DNA of 64,000 nt, from the NCBI RefSeq assembly GCF_014493765.1, contig NZ_JACTVJ010000005.1, positions 1 to 64,000 on the forward strand. The letters are read 5' to 3'. This document shows positions 53,161-60,712 of this stretch, in pieces; the first letter of the stretch is position 1, and each line of letters opens with the position of its first letter. Position numbers and translations under genes: made by a program. The notes under the pieces were generated by a model, which saw nothing but the letters and a program-made list of their open reading frames with translations, searched no databases and had not been told where the DNA came from. This DNA comes from Streptomyces polyasparticus (GTDB lineage: Bacteria > Actinomycetota > Actinomycetes > Streptomycetales > Streptomycetaceae).

Positions 53161-54066
53161 ATGCCTACGTTCACCGCCGCCGACGGAACACAGCTCGCCT
53201 ATCACGTGAGGGGAGAAGGCGAGCCACTGCTCTGCCTGCCGGGCGGACCGATGCGCGCCTCGGCCTACCTGGGCGATCTCGGTGGACTGTCGAGGCAGCG
53301 CCGGCTGGTCATGCTCGACCTGCGGGGCTCCGGTGACTCCGGCGTTCCCGGCGATCCGGGGACCTACCGCTGTGACCGTCAGGTCGATGACGTCGAAGCG
53401 CTGAGACGGCACTTCGGCTGGGAGCGGGTCGATGTGCTGGCGCACTCGGCGAGCGGGGACCTGGCGATCCTTTACGCGGCGCGCCATCCGCACCGCATCC
53501 GCACCCTCAGCCTGATCACCGCCCGCGCCCGGGCCCTCGGCGTCGACTTCACCGGGGACCACCGGCGGGAGGTGGTGGCGTTGCGCGCGGCCGAGCCGTG
53601 GTGGGAGGCGGCTCGTGCCGGCTACGAGGCCATCTGGTTCGGGTCCCCCACCGATGCCGACTTCGATGCCGCCGCCCCCTTCTTCTACGGCCGTTGGGAC
53701 GCTGCCACCCAGGCGCATTTCGCAGCCGAGCCCGGACAGATCAACGAGCAGGCCGCGGAGATCTATGCGTCCGCCGGCGCTTTCGACCCTGCCGCGGCCC
53801 GCGAAGCCGTGGCCGCCTTGGCGGTGCCGGTCCTGGTGCTCGCCGGCGAGCTGGACAGCGGCCCGCGGCCCCATGTCGGCGCCGGGATCGCCGCGTTGTT
53901 CCCCCACGCCGAACTGGTCACGCAAGCGGGAGCCGGCCACTTCCCCTGGCTCGACGACCCCGCCCGATTCACCGGCGTCGTGGCCGACTTCCTCACCCGG
54001 AGCCGACTCCGGCAGTTCACCCAGCCGGCTCTCGGCGGAGCTGACGCAGGATGGTCACATCCGTGA
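53161..54066 (+). CDS. Alpha/beta hydrolase
   Basis: A 301-residue hydrolase. The oxyanion loop is LLCLPGGPMRASAYL, the acidic strand VMLDLRGSGDSG, and the nucleophile elbow VDVLAHSASGDLAILYAA, where the usual G-x-S-x-G is A-H-S-A-S. The acid is in VLAGELDSGPRPHVG, and the His in AGAGHFPWLDD. So a full triad seems present with an unusual elbow. It resembles proline iminopeptidase relatives. The ATG at 53161 was chosen; the last 50 bases overlap the tail of the DUF4132 gene on the opposite strand. Confidence 0.85.
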   Translation: MPTFTAADGTQLAYHVRGEGEPLLCLPGGPMRASAYLGDLGGLSRQRRLVMLDLRGSGDSGVPGDPGTYRCDRQVDDVEALRRHFGWERVDVLAHSASGDLAILYAARHPHRIRTLSLITARARALGVDFTGDHRREVVALRAAEPWWEAARAGYEAIWFGSPTDADFDAAAPFFYGRWDAATQAHFAAEPGQINEQAAEIYASAGAFDPAAAREAVAALAVPVLVLAGELDSGPRPHVGAGIAALFPHAELVTQAGAGHFPWLDDPARFTGVVADFLTRSRLRQFTQPALGGADAGWSHP

Positions 54067-55963
54067 TCTTCGTGTCGGCGGCCAGAAGGAGAGCCTTGCT
54101 GAGGATCAGTGAGAGCCGTTCGTCCTCGAAGGGCAGGAAGACCTGGCCGCCCGTGCGCGGGGAGCGGCCGGCGGGGACGATGCACAGGTAGGTGTCGTCC
54201 GGCTCCATCAGGATGTTCGCCGAGCCGAGATGGATCTTGTACGTGGCCAAGTCGCCGCGGACGACGAGGAAACGGCCGTCGATACGACAGCGGTCGGCGA
54301 TCTTCAGACGGGGGACGATCCGTTCGAGGGCCGCGCGGCGGACCTCGGCCGTGGCCGTCAGCTCGCCGAAGGTCTCGGTCCGCCAGTACGCGGTGTGGCG
54401 GTCCTCGCCGCGGTCGGTCCACTGGGGGTCGGCGGCGATGGAGGTCACGGCGACGAAGAGGTCGACGTCACGCATCGCCTCGCTGAACACTTCCGCCGGG
54501 ACCTCCGTGAGCGGCGCCGCCCGCCACTGCCGGCCTGCGCGGCGCTCGAAACGGACCTGGTCGGTGGCGGCATGGTCGGGTGAGTACCGGAAATCGTCGG
54601 TCGAGGGCTCGTGATGGAACAGCGCACGCCACGCTCCGTCCCCGAACTCCGCGCGAGCGATGCCGTGGTAGCCGCCCTCGTGGCCGCTGAGGTAGTTGGC
54701 CTGCCAGCCGCGTGCCTTGAACAGGGCGTAGAGCTGCTGGTAGTGGACGATGTGTGCGGCATAGCGGTTGGAGTAGACGTGGGTCCGCTCCTCGGCCGGT
54801 GTCAGGAGATAGATCTCGCGGAAGGCCTGCTTGAAGGGCTGGCGCAGGCGATCGGCCATGAGGCGTTCGCGCCACTGGCGGACGGTGTCGGGGGTGGCGC
54901 GGACGGGGTGCCAGAGCCTGACGCGCGTGGGACTCCCGTCCGGCTCCGTGCCGGGGGCAGCGGCCTGCCACGTGCCGTCCGCGTCCTGGAACTCCCATAT
55001 CAGGCCGCGGACGAGCACGCCGGTGACCGGGTGGTCGCGGTAGTGGCGGCGCCATTCGTCGTACGGCCAGTCGCGGCGGGTGGACATCAGGGCCTCGACG
55101 CGGGTGCGTTCGCTCGCGAGGGTGGCGCGGAGCTCCTTGACGTAGGCCTTCAGCTCCTTGAGCTCCTCGGGGAACTCGTCCTTCACTGCGGCGGGTGCGG
55201 TGCGGGCGGTGCTGCCGTCGGGGCGGGTGAAGGTGAGGCGGACGGTCGTGGCGTCCTCGATCGCGACCCCGGCGGTGTGTCCGCCCAACTTCCTTTCGAG
55301 AGCGCCGTCCCGGCCAAGGCCGTGCTCGGGGACGGACCGCTCCACGAGTTGCTCCGGGGTGATGCCCTGATTGCCCGCGGCTGTGGTCAGTGCGGTGTCG
55401 AGCTGCTTGCGCAGGGCACGGTGCTTGATCTTTGACTGGAGGCGCCAGAGTTCGGTGAGGGAGTCCGGGTCTCCGGTCTCGGCCAAGGCATTGATGGCGG
55501 CACCGGACAGCTTGAGGTCCTGGATCGTGCCGCGCTCGGCGCCGCTGACCCGCAGGGCGAGCGCGCCGAGGTGCCGTACGGTGTCGGATCCGCCGGCGAG
55601 GGCGGCGGCCCAGATGACGCCGCGGGCGAGGTCGCCGTCATTGGTGTGCACGACGTAGTGGTAGTGGTACCGGCCGCCGATCCAGGCGGTGTGCGCGCCG
55701 TGCTCCTGGCTGCAGATCGGGTCGCCCTCCGCGAGGTCCCGCAGCACCTCGGCGACGAGGCCGCCGGCCTGGGCGGCGGCGAGGAGGTCGAGGCAGGTGC
55801 GGCGCCACTTCTGTGCGGGGCGCGGTGAGGTGAGGGCACGGAAGTGCCCCACGAGCGCGGCCAGTTCGGCCGTCGGACCGCACGGCACCCGTGCGCTGAG
55901 CTCCGCGGCCCAGGGGGCGTCGGCGGGGATCTCGAGCATCTCGTAGGACATGCCGGGGATCAT
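54017..55963 (-). CDS. DUF4132 domain protein
   Basis: A 648-residue soluble protein. The DUF4132 region fills roughly residues 300-600, with HPVRATPDTVRQWRERLMAD, RLRQPFKQAFREIYLLTPAE and HVYSNRYAAHIVHYQQLYAL; the last patch is followed by ARGWQANYLSGHEGGYHGIA. The N-terminal half is helical and repeat-like. The segment LKELKAYVKELRATLASERT (about 260-285) looks like a coiled coil. Proteins of this kind occur with WGR/MolR-like and phage-defence or stress loci, but function is unknown. The start may be ATG 55963 or 55951. It is followed on the other strand by the hydrolase, overlapping by 50 bases. Confidence 0.8.
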   Translation of the reverse strand: MIPGMSYEMLEIPADAPWAAELSARVPCGPTAELAALVGHFRALTSPRPAQKWRRTCLDLLAAAQAGGLVAEVLRDLAEGDPICSQEHGAHTAWIGGRYHYHYVVHTNDGDLARGVIWAAALAGGSDTVRHLGALALRVSGAERGTIQDLKLSGAAINALAETGDPDSLTELWRLQSKIKHRALRKQLDTALTTAAGNQGITPEQLVERSVPEHGLGRDGALERKLGGHTAGVAIEDATTVRLTFTRPDGSTARTAPAAVKDEFPEELKELKAYVKELRATLASERTRVEALMSTRRDWPYDEWRRHYRDHPVTGVLVRGLIWEFQDADGTWQAAAPGTEPDGSPTRVRLWHPVRATPDTVRQWRERLMADRLRQPFKQAFREIYLLTPAEERTHVYSNRYAAHIVHYQQLYALFKARGWQANYLSGHEGGYHGIARAEFGDGAWRALFHHEPSTDDFRYSPDHAATDQVRFERRAGRQWRAAPLTEVPAEVFSEAMRDVDLFVAVTSIAADPQWTDRGEDRHTAYWRTETFGELTATAEVRRAALERIVPRLKIADRCRIDGRFLVVRGDLATYKIHLGSANILMEPDDTYLCIVPAGRSPRTGGQVFLPFEDERLSLILSKALLLAADTKITDVTILRQLRREPAG

Positions 55964-55975
55964 GACAGCCCCCAC

Positions 55976-56022
55976 TGACAACCACCCCCACGGACAACCG
56001 CCCCCGTGACAACCACCCCCCG
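55976..56022. repeat. 15-16-bp repeat ahead of the DUF4132 gene
   Basis: GACAACC(A/G)CCCCC occurs three times, starting at 55977, 55993 and 56008, on the plus strand. On the minus strand these read GGGGGTGGTTGTC just upstream of the DUF4132 start codon. They may reflect slippage; a regulatory role is not shown. Confidence 0.6.
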
Positions 56023-56117
56023 GCGCAAGCCCGCCCGCGGCCCCTTCCGGTGCCGGTCCCGCGGCTCTCCACGCCGTACGCCGAGGAGTTGGGCGGGGCC
56101 CGGGGTGGTCGGGTGGG

Positions 56118-57725
56118 TCAGGTCGTCGCAAGGGGTTGCTTGCGGGACGGGCCGCGGAACATCACGTAAGCAAGGAGCGCGGCCATGGCCAACACGCCCG
56201 CCCACATGGCCTGTTGCCAGCCGGCGACGAAGGATTCGCGGGCCGCGTGGGAGAGGGCCGCGGCGTGCGGGCCTGCCGTGTGGGCGGCGTCCAGGGCGGT
56301 GGCGACGCCCTCGCGGGCCGGGGCCGCGGCCGTCTCGGGGATGCCGTCGAGGCGGGGAGTGATCGCATCGCGGTAGCCCGCGGAGAGCAGCGCGCCCAGG
56401 AGGGCGATGCCCAGTGCCGTGCCGAACTCCCGGGTGACGTCGTTGAGGGCGGAGGCCACGCCCTGGCGTTCCTGGGGCAGGGAGCCGGTGATGGCCTCGG
56501 TGGACGGGGTCATGGACAGGCCCATGCCGGTCCCCATCACGAGCATGCCGGGCAGCAGCGAGAGGTAGCCGCCGTCCACCGAGACGACCGCGGCCATGAG
56601 GCCGAGTCCCGCGCCGGACAAGGCGATTCCGGTGGCCATGGTGGCCTTGGGGCCGACGCGTTCGGCGAGCTTCGGGGCGAGTCCCGATGTCAGCATCATC
56701 AGGACGGCCATGGGCATCAGAGCCGCCGTGGACAGCAGCCCCGACCAGCCGAGCACGGCCTGCAGGAAGGGGAAGAGGACGACGAAGATGCCGGCCTGCA
56801 CACCGAAGACTGCGAGCAGCGTGAGCGAGCCGCCCGCGAGTCCGCGCTCACGGAAGAGCCGGACGTCGAGGAGCGCGGCGTCCCGCCGGCGCAGCTCCCA
56901 CAGGACGAAGAAGACCCCGGCAAGCCCGCCGACCGCGAGACTCAGGAGCGTCAGGGGCTCGCCCCACCCCCGCTCCGGCCCCTCCTGGAGGAAGCAGATC
57001 AGCCCCACGACGGCGACCACGGAGGCCAGGGCGCCGGTGGTGTCGTAGGAATGGCCCGATATCTCGCGGGAGTCGGGAACGGAGCGCAGCGTCATCACCA
57101 GGGCCACGAGGACCAGGACGACGGGCAGCACGAACAGCAGGCGCCAGTTCGCGACGTCGACCAGGGCGGCCGACAGGAACATGCCCAGGATGCCGCCGCC
57201 TCCGGCGACTCCGGTCCAGACGCCGATCGCCCGGCCGCGCTCCTCCTCCGGGAAGGTGGAGGTGATCACGGCGAGTGTGATCGGCATGATCATCGCGGCG
57301 CCGACCCCGCTGAGCAGGCGCGCCCCGAGCATCACCTCGGCCGAGGGCGCGAGCCCGCCGGCGACGTTCGCGGCGCCGAACAGCACCAGGCCCGCGACCA
57401 GCATGGGCTTGCGCCCGATCCGGTCGCCGAGCGCACCGAGCGGCAGCAGCAGCGCCGCCAGGCTGAGCGTGTAGAGATTGATGATCCACAGGATCGTCGA
57501 CTGCGAGGCGCCGAATTCGACGGCCAGATCGGGCTGGGCCACGTTCAGGCCGGAGACCGAGGCGATGACGGCCATCAGCGCGATGCAGACGGCGATCAGG
57601 ATGGAGCGGCGTTGGCGGGCGTCGGGCGCCGGTCCGGAGAAGCCGGCCGCGGATCGGCCGGTGGCGGATCGGCCGGTGACGCTCGCGGGTTCGGGCGCTG
57701 CGTCCGGAGTACGGGATGGAGCCAT
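56118..57725 (-). CDS. MFS drug/solute exporter, DHA2 (14-TM) type
   Basis: A 535-residue transporter with about 14 membrane helices. The MFS motif A is LGALGDRIGRKPMLVAGLVL, motif B RLLSGVGAAMIMPITLAVI, and the antiporter motif C is GVAGGGGILGMFLSAALVDV. It probably exports a drug or metabolite by proton exchange. The start is the ATG at 57723-57725 with GAGGA before it. It diverges from the XRE regulator gene, and a palindrome in that promoter region suggests control by the regulator. The N-terminus carries a repeated GRSATGRSAAG tract, also from a short DNA repeat. Confidence 0.92.
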   Translation of the reverse strand: MAPSRTPDAAPEPASVTGRSATGRSAAGFSGPAPDARQRRSILIAVCIALMAVIASVSGLNVAQPDLAVEFGASQSTILWIINLYTLSLAALLLPLGALGDRIGRKPMLVAGLVLFGAANVAGGLAPSAEVMLGARLLSGVGAAMIMPITLAVITSTFPEEERGRAIGVWTGVAGGGGILGMFLSAALVDVANWRLLFVLPVVLVLVALVMTLRSVPDSREISGHSYDTTGALASVVAVVGLICFLQEGPERGWGEPLTLLSLAVGGLAGVFFVLWELRRRDAALLDVRLFRERGLAGGSLTLLAVFGVQAGIFVVLFPFLQAVLGWSGLLSTAALMPMAVLMMLTSGLAPKLAERVGPKATMATGIALSGAGLGLMAAVVSVDGGYLSLLPGMLVMGTGMGLSMTPSTEAITGSLPQERQGVASALNDVTREFGTALGIALLGALLSAGYRDAITPRLDGIPETAAAPAREGVATALDAAHTAGPHAAALSHAARESFVAGWQQAMWAGVLAMAALLAYVMFRGPSRKQPLATT

Positions 57726-57799
57726 GGTTCCTCGCAAGTGGGGCGGGATTCGGGGAGACGCCCGCAACGCTAAGCGGACCTTGCGGTTCAGACATACAA

Positions 57800-57818
57800 T
57801 CTTGCGTATGACGCAAGA
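57800..57818 (+). promoter_or_regulatory. Palindromic operator overlapping the XRE start codon
   Basis: TCTTGCGT-ATG-ACGCAAGA is a perfect dyad with 8-base arms; the centre ATG is the XRE start codon (57808-57810). Extra half-sites, CTTGCG at 57780-57785 and CGCAAG at 57733-57738, lie between the two genes. A TACAAT element at 57794-57799 could be the -10 of a leaderless XRE transcript, so binding would block it directly. Confidence 0.75.
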
Positions 57819-58395
57819 GACTGGTGATCTGGACGGCCTCGTCCGCAAACGCATCCGCGCCCTGCGCGTGGCCCAGGGCTGGTCACTGGAGGAACTGGCG
57901 ACCCGCGCGAAGGTCAGCCAGTCCACCCTCAGCCGGATCGAGAACGGTCAGCGCCGCCTGGCCCTCGACCAGCTCGTCACCTTGGCGCGCGCCCTGGACA
58001 CCTCCCTTGACCAGCTGGTCGAGAGCGCCTCGGACGACGTGATCATCAGCCCCACGATCGACGCCGCGCGCGGCCTGATGCGCTGGCCGATCAGGTCCGA
58101 ACCCGGCATGACGGTGGTCCGCCAGCGCATGACCGAGCCGCCCCCGGACAACATCGCGCGCCTGCGCGCACACCCCGGCCGCGAGTGGCTCGTCGTCCTG
58201 TCCGGCACGGCGATCCTGCTCCTGGGCAACCACCGGCACCGGATCGAGACCCACCAGGCCGCGGAGTTCCCGACGATGCTGCCGCACGCGATCGGCAGCG
58301 CCGGCGGCCCCTGCGAAATCCTGGGCATCTTCGACCGCGATGCGCGGCGGGGGCATCAGCGCGCGGACGCGGAGGGGGCGTCAGGGGGCGCGTGA
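57808..58395 (+). CDS. XRE-family regulator with cupin domain
   Basis: A 195-residue regulator. The N-terminal XRE HTH (15-70) is RKRIRALRVAQGWSLEELAT, RAKVSQSTLSRIENGQRRLA. The C-terminal cupin (105-180) reads REWLVVLSGTAILLLGNHRH and HQAAEFPTMLPHAIGSAGGP; the His pair NHRHR could hold a metal or ligand. Such proteins repress an adjacent transporter or oxidase. The gene is divergent from the MFS exporter, so the regulated gene is probably that. The ATG at 57808 sits within the operator palindrome. There is no ribosome site, which agrees with a leaderless message. Confidence 0.88.
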   Translation: MTQETGDLDGLVRKRIRALRVAQGWSLEELATRAKVSQSTLSRIENGQRRLALDQLVTLARALDTSLDQLVESASDDVIISPTIDAARGLMRWPIRSEPGMTVVRQRMTEPPPDNIARLRAHPGREWLVVLSGTAILLLGNHRHRIETHQAAEFPTMLPHAIGSAGGPCEILGIFDRDARRGHQRADAEGASGGA

Positions 58396-58479
58396 CGCGT
58401 GAGGGCCCGTGCAAGCAGGGCTGGCGGGCGTGCGAGGTCGGCGTCACCATGGTGCGGGCCGGCGGACGAGGGGGAAGAC

Positions 58480-58683
58480 ATGGTGATGCGTGTGATCCTT
58501 GTTGTCGTTGCCGTCGGCGTCGGCGTTGCCTGGACCGTGCTGGCCCACGAGTGGCGCGCCAAGGACTGCCGGCTCGGCCAGGGCTACGCGCTGGTCCTGA
58601 CGAAGGTCGGCGGCCCCGACGATCACGAGGGCTGCCGGCAGGGCCTGGAACGGCCCGAGTTCACGGACGTGTACGTCGGCTGA
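58480..58683 (+). CDS. Small membrane-anchored protein
   Basis: A 67-residue protein of unknown function. The hydrophobic helix VILVVVAVGVGVAWTVLA takes up residues 5-22. A short extracytoplasmic tail follows with two Cys (AKDCRLG and HEGCRQG) that may form a disulfide, and GQGYALVLTKVGGPDDHEG. The start follows GAGGGGG. It precedes the aldo/keto reductase gene by 62 bases. Confidence 0.6.
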   Translation: MVMRVILVVVAVGVGVAWTVLAHEWRAKDCRLGQGYALVLTKVGGPDDHEGCRQGLERPEFTDVYVG

Positions 58684-58745
58684 GCCCCGGCCTCTCCAAC
58701 GCGCTTGTTACGGTAGCCACTTCACCCATGGGGAGTTTCTTGCGC

Positions 58746-59588
58746 ATGACGTCCGACGTGTTCCGTATCGGCGGGGATCTCGAAGTACGAAGGCTCGGTT
58801 TCGGAGCCATGCACCTGCCCGCGGACCCGGGGCCCGGCCGTGAGAACGCGCTCGCGGTGGCGCGGCGCGCGGTCGAGCTCGGCGTCACGCTGATCGACAC
58901 CGCGTACATGTACGGAGGGGGCGGAAACGAGGAGTTGCTCGCCGAGGCGCTGCACCCGTACCCGAAGGACCTCCTGGTCACGACGAAGATCGGCCTCGAG
59001 CGGTCGGGGCCGGCGGGCGAGTGGGAGCTGGACGGGCGGCCCGAGATGCTGCGCGGGCAGGTGGACAATGCGTTGCGGCGGCTGCGTGTCGAGCGCATCG
59101 AGCTGCTCCAGCTGCACCGGATCGATCCGAAGACACCGCTTGCCGACCAGGTGGGCGCGCTGCGCGAGCTGCGGGAGGCGGGCAAGATCGGGCGGATCGG
59201 CCTCTCCGAGGTGACGGTCGACGAGCTGCGCCAGGCGCAGCGGGTCGCCCCGATCGCCAGCGTGCAGAACCGCTACAACCTGCTCGACCGTGAGCACGAG
59301 CCGGTGCTCGCCGCGTGCGAGGAGGACGGCATCGCGTTCCTGCCGTGGCGCACCGTCGCCTGGGGCAAGTCGGGCGCCGACGCGGAGGTCGCGGCCGTGG
59401 CCGCGGAACTGGATGCCACACCTACGCAGATCGCTCTCGCCTGGCTGCTCGGACACTCCCCCGTCATGCTGCCGATCCCGGGGACGGCGCGGATCGCGCA
59501 CCTGGAGGAGAACGTGGCCGCGGCGGGCATCGAGCTGAGCGAGGCGCAACGCGAGCGTCTGGACGGCCTGGCGGAACGGGCCGCTTAG
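58746..59588 (+). CDS. Aldo/keto reductase
   Basis: A 280-residue (alpha/beta)8 NADPH oxidoreductase. Catalytic residues are Asp and Tyr in TLIDTAYMYGGGGNEELLAE, Lys in LLVTTKIGLERSG and His in ELLQLHRIDPKTPL. The cofactor region near the end is LPIPGTARIAHLEENV. This belongs to the AKR13-type general stress or carbonyl reductases. The ATG at 58746 is preferred; another in frame lies at 58728 (adding MGSFLR). It is followed by a strong hairpin and converges with the MerR gene. Confidence 0.9.
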   Translation: MTSDVFRIGGDLEVRRLGFGAMHLPADPGPGRENALAVARRAVELGVTLIDTAYMYGGGGNEELLAEALHPYPKDLLVTTKIGLERSGPAGEWELDGRPEMLRGQVDNALRRLRVERIELLQLHRIDPKTPLADQVGALRELREAGKIGRIGLSEVTVDELRQAQRVAPIASVQNRYNLLDREHEPVLAACEEDGIAFLPWRTVAWGKSGADAEVAAVAAELDATPTQIALAWLLGHSPVMLPIPGTARIAHLEENVAAAGIELSEAQRERLDGLAERAA

Positions 59589-59612
59589 GCCCAGGTCTCA
59601 GGCCGACGCTCG

Positions 59613-59647
59613 CCCAGGCCTGGCCACAAGAATCGGCCAGGCCTGGG
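59613..59647. terminator. Bidirectional terminator hairpin
   Basis: CCCAGGCCTGGCC (59613-59625) pairs with GGCCAGGCCTGGG (59635-59647), a perfect 13-bp stem with a 9-base loop. It sits between the convergent aldo/keto reductase and MerR genes. Confidence 0.8.
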
Positions 59648-59678
59648 CCACAAGCAGGGCACCGAGCAGGCCCCTGCC

Positions 59679-60620
59679 TCACGCCGCCTCCACCCCCACC
59701 TCCCCCTCCAGCGCCGCAAGCAGCCAGTCATGCGACTCGCCCGGTGTCGGTATCGGCCGCTCCCCCGGGCCGGTCGTCGCCTCGGACACGAGCTCCCAGT
59801 AGCCGTCGAACCGTGGATCGGCGGCGAGTTGGCGGGCGAGCCCGTGTCGGAAGGCCGGGGTGTCGCGGTGGCCGGTGACCGTCGCGTAGGTGTCGACGAA
59901 GGCGACGAGGGCCTCGCCCGAGTGCGGCGCCACGCCCGCGAGGATGTGCCGGCCCGCCAGTTCGTACGCCTCGGCCAGCCCCGCGTACAGGAGCGCGGAC
60001 TCCCGCGCGCCGACCGACCCGTGCGCGGCCGGCTGGGGGCGCGAGGTGCCCGAACAGGGGCGCGAGACCAGCGCGTTGAGCCGGGCGAAGGCCAGGACCT
60101 GGCGGCCGGAAGGGCTCTGCGGCGGCTGCGGGACGGCCACCTCGAGGAAGTCCGCGGCCGACTTGGCCGGCATCCGCGCGGGCAGCCAGGCCCGCCAGAA
60201 CCTGGCGAGCGGCGCGGTGCTCGGCGGGGTGCCGAGTGCGCCGATCAGCTGCAGGCGTTCGGCTCGCTCCTGCGGCTTCGACTCCTGTACGAGGCGGAGT
60301 GCGGCCTCCTGCCAGCGCAGGGCGGTCAGTTGGGAGCCGAGCGTGCGCAGCTGTCCGGCGACCGCGTCCTCCAGAGCGGCCGCGGACTGCTCGTCGACGA
60401 TCCGGCGGACCGCCGGCAGGGGGACGCCGAGGCCGCGCAGGGAGCGGATCAGGCGGAGCCGTTCGAGGGCCTCGGGCCCGTAGCGGCGATGGCCGCCGCC
60501 GCTGCGCGAGAGCTCGGGGAGCAGGCCCTTGTCGGAGTAGAAACGGACGGTCTTCACGGTGGTCCGCGCGTGCTCGGCGAGCTCGCCGATACTCCACGAA
60601 CCGTCGGACGGCGTCGGCAC
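59679..60620 (-). CDS. MerR-family regulator with large C-terminal domain
   Basis: A 313-residue regulator. The N-terminal MerR HTH and wing (8-80) read WSIGELAEHARTTVKTVRFY, SDKGLLPELSRSGGGHRRYG and LRLIRSLRGLGVPLPAVRRI. The C-terminal 200 residues are unlike metal-sensing MerR proteins: no Cys cluster, and a long helical part with QEAALRLVQESKPQERAERL and WLPARMPAKSAADFLEVAVP. It may sense an organic compound. The start is the GTG at 60618-60620, with GGGAGG five bases upstream. It is divergent from the tandem hydrolase gene, whose promoter shows a dyad. Confidence 0.88.
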   Translation of the reverse strand: MPTPSDGSWSIGELAEHARTTVKTVRFYSDKGLLPELSRSGGGHRRYGPEALERLRLIRSLRGLGVPLPAVRRIVDEQSAAALEDAVAGQLRTLGSQLTALRWQEAALRLVQESKPQERAERLQLIGALGTPPSTAPLARFWRAWLPARMPAKSAADFLEVAVPQPPQSPSGRQVLAFARLNALVSRPCSGTSRPQPAAHGSVGARESALLYAGLAEAYELAGRHILAGVAPHSGEALVAFVDTYATVTGHRDTPAFRHGLARQLAADPRFDGYWELVSEATTGPGERPIPTPGESHDWLLAALEGEVGVEAA

Positions 60621-60623
60621 TTG

Positions 60624-60643
60624 AACCTCCCTTAAGGGGAGTT
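60624..60643. promoter_or_regulatory. MerR-type dyad at the divergent promoter
   Basis: AACCTCCCTTAAGGGGAGTT at 60624-60643 is a near-perfect 20-bp dyad. It includes the ribosome site of the MerR gene and lies 70 bases ahead of the hydrolase gene. It is likely the MerR operator. Confidence 0.6.
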
Positions 60644-60712
60644 CCTAACGTACCCGCGACCGCGGACGGCACGGACGGCCGGTCCGCGGGTGACGGAGTA
60701 CGGAGGTGCAGG

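Noticed and set aside
57478-57807. N-terminal extension of the XRE regulator
   Set aside because: The frame stays open upstream, but it is antisense to the MFS gene; the HTH starts right after the ATG at 57808.
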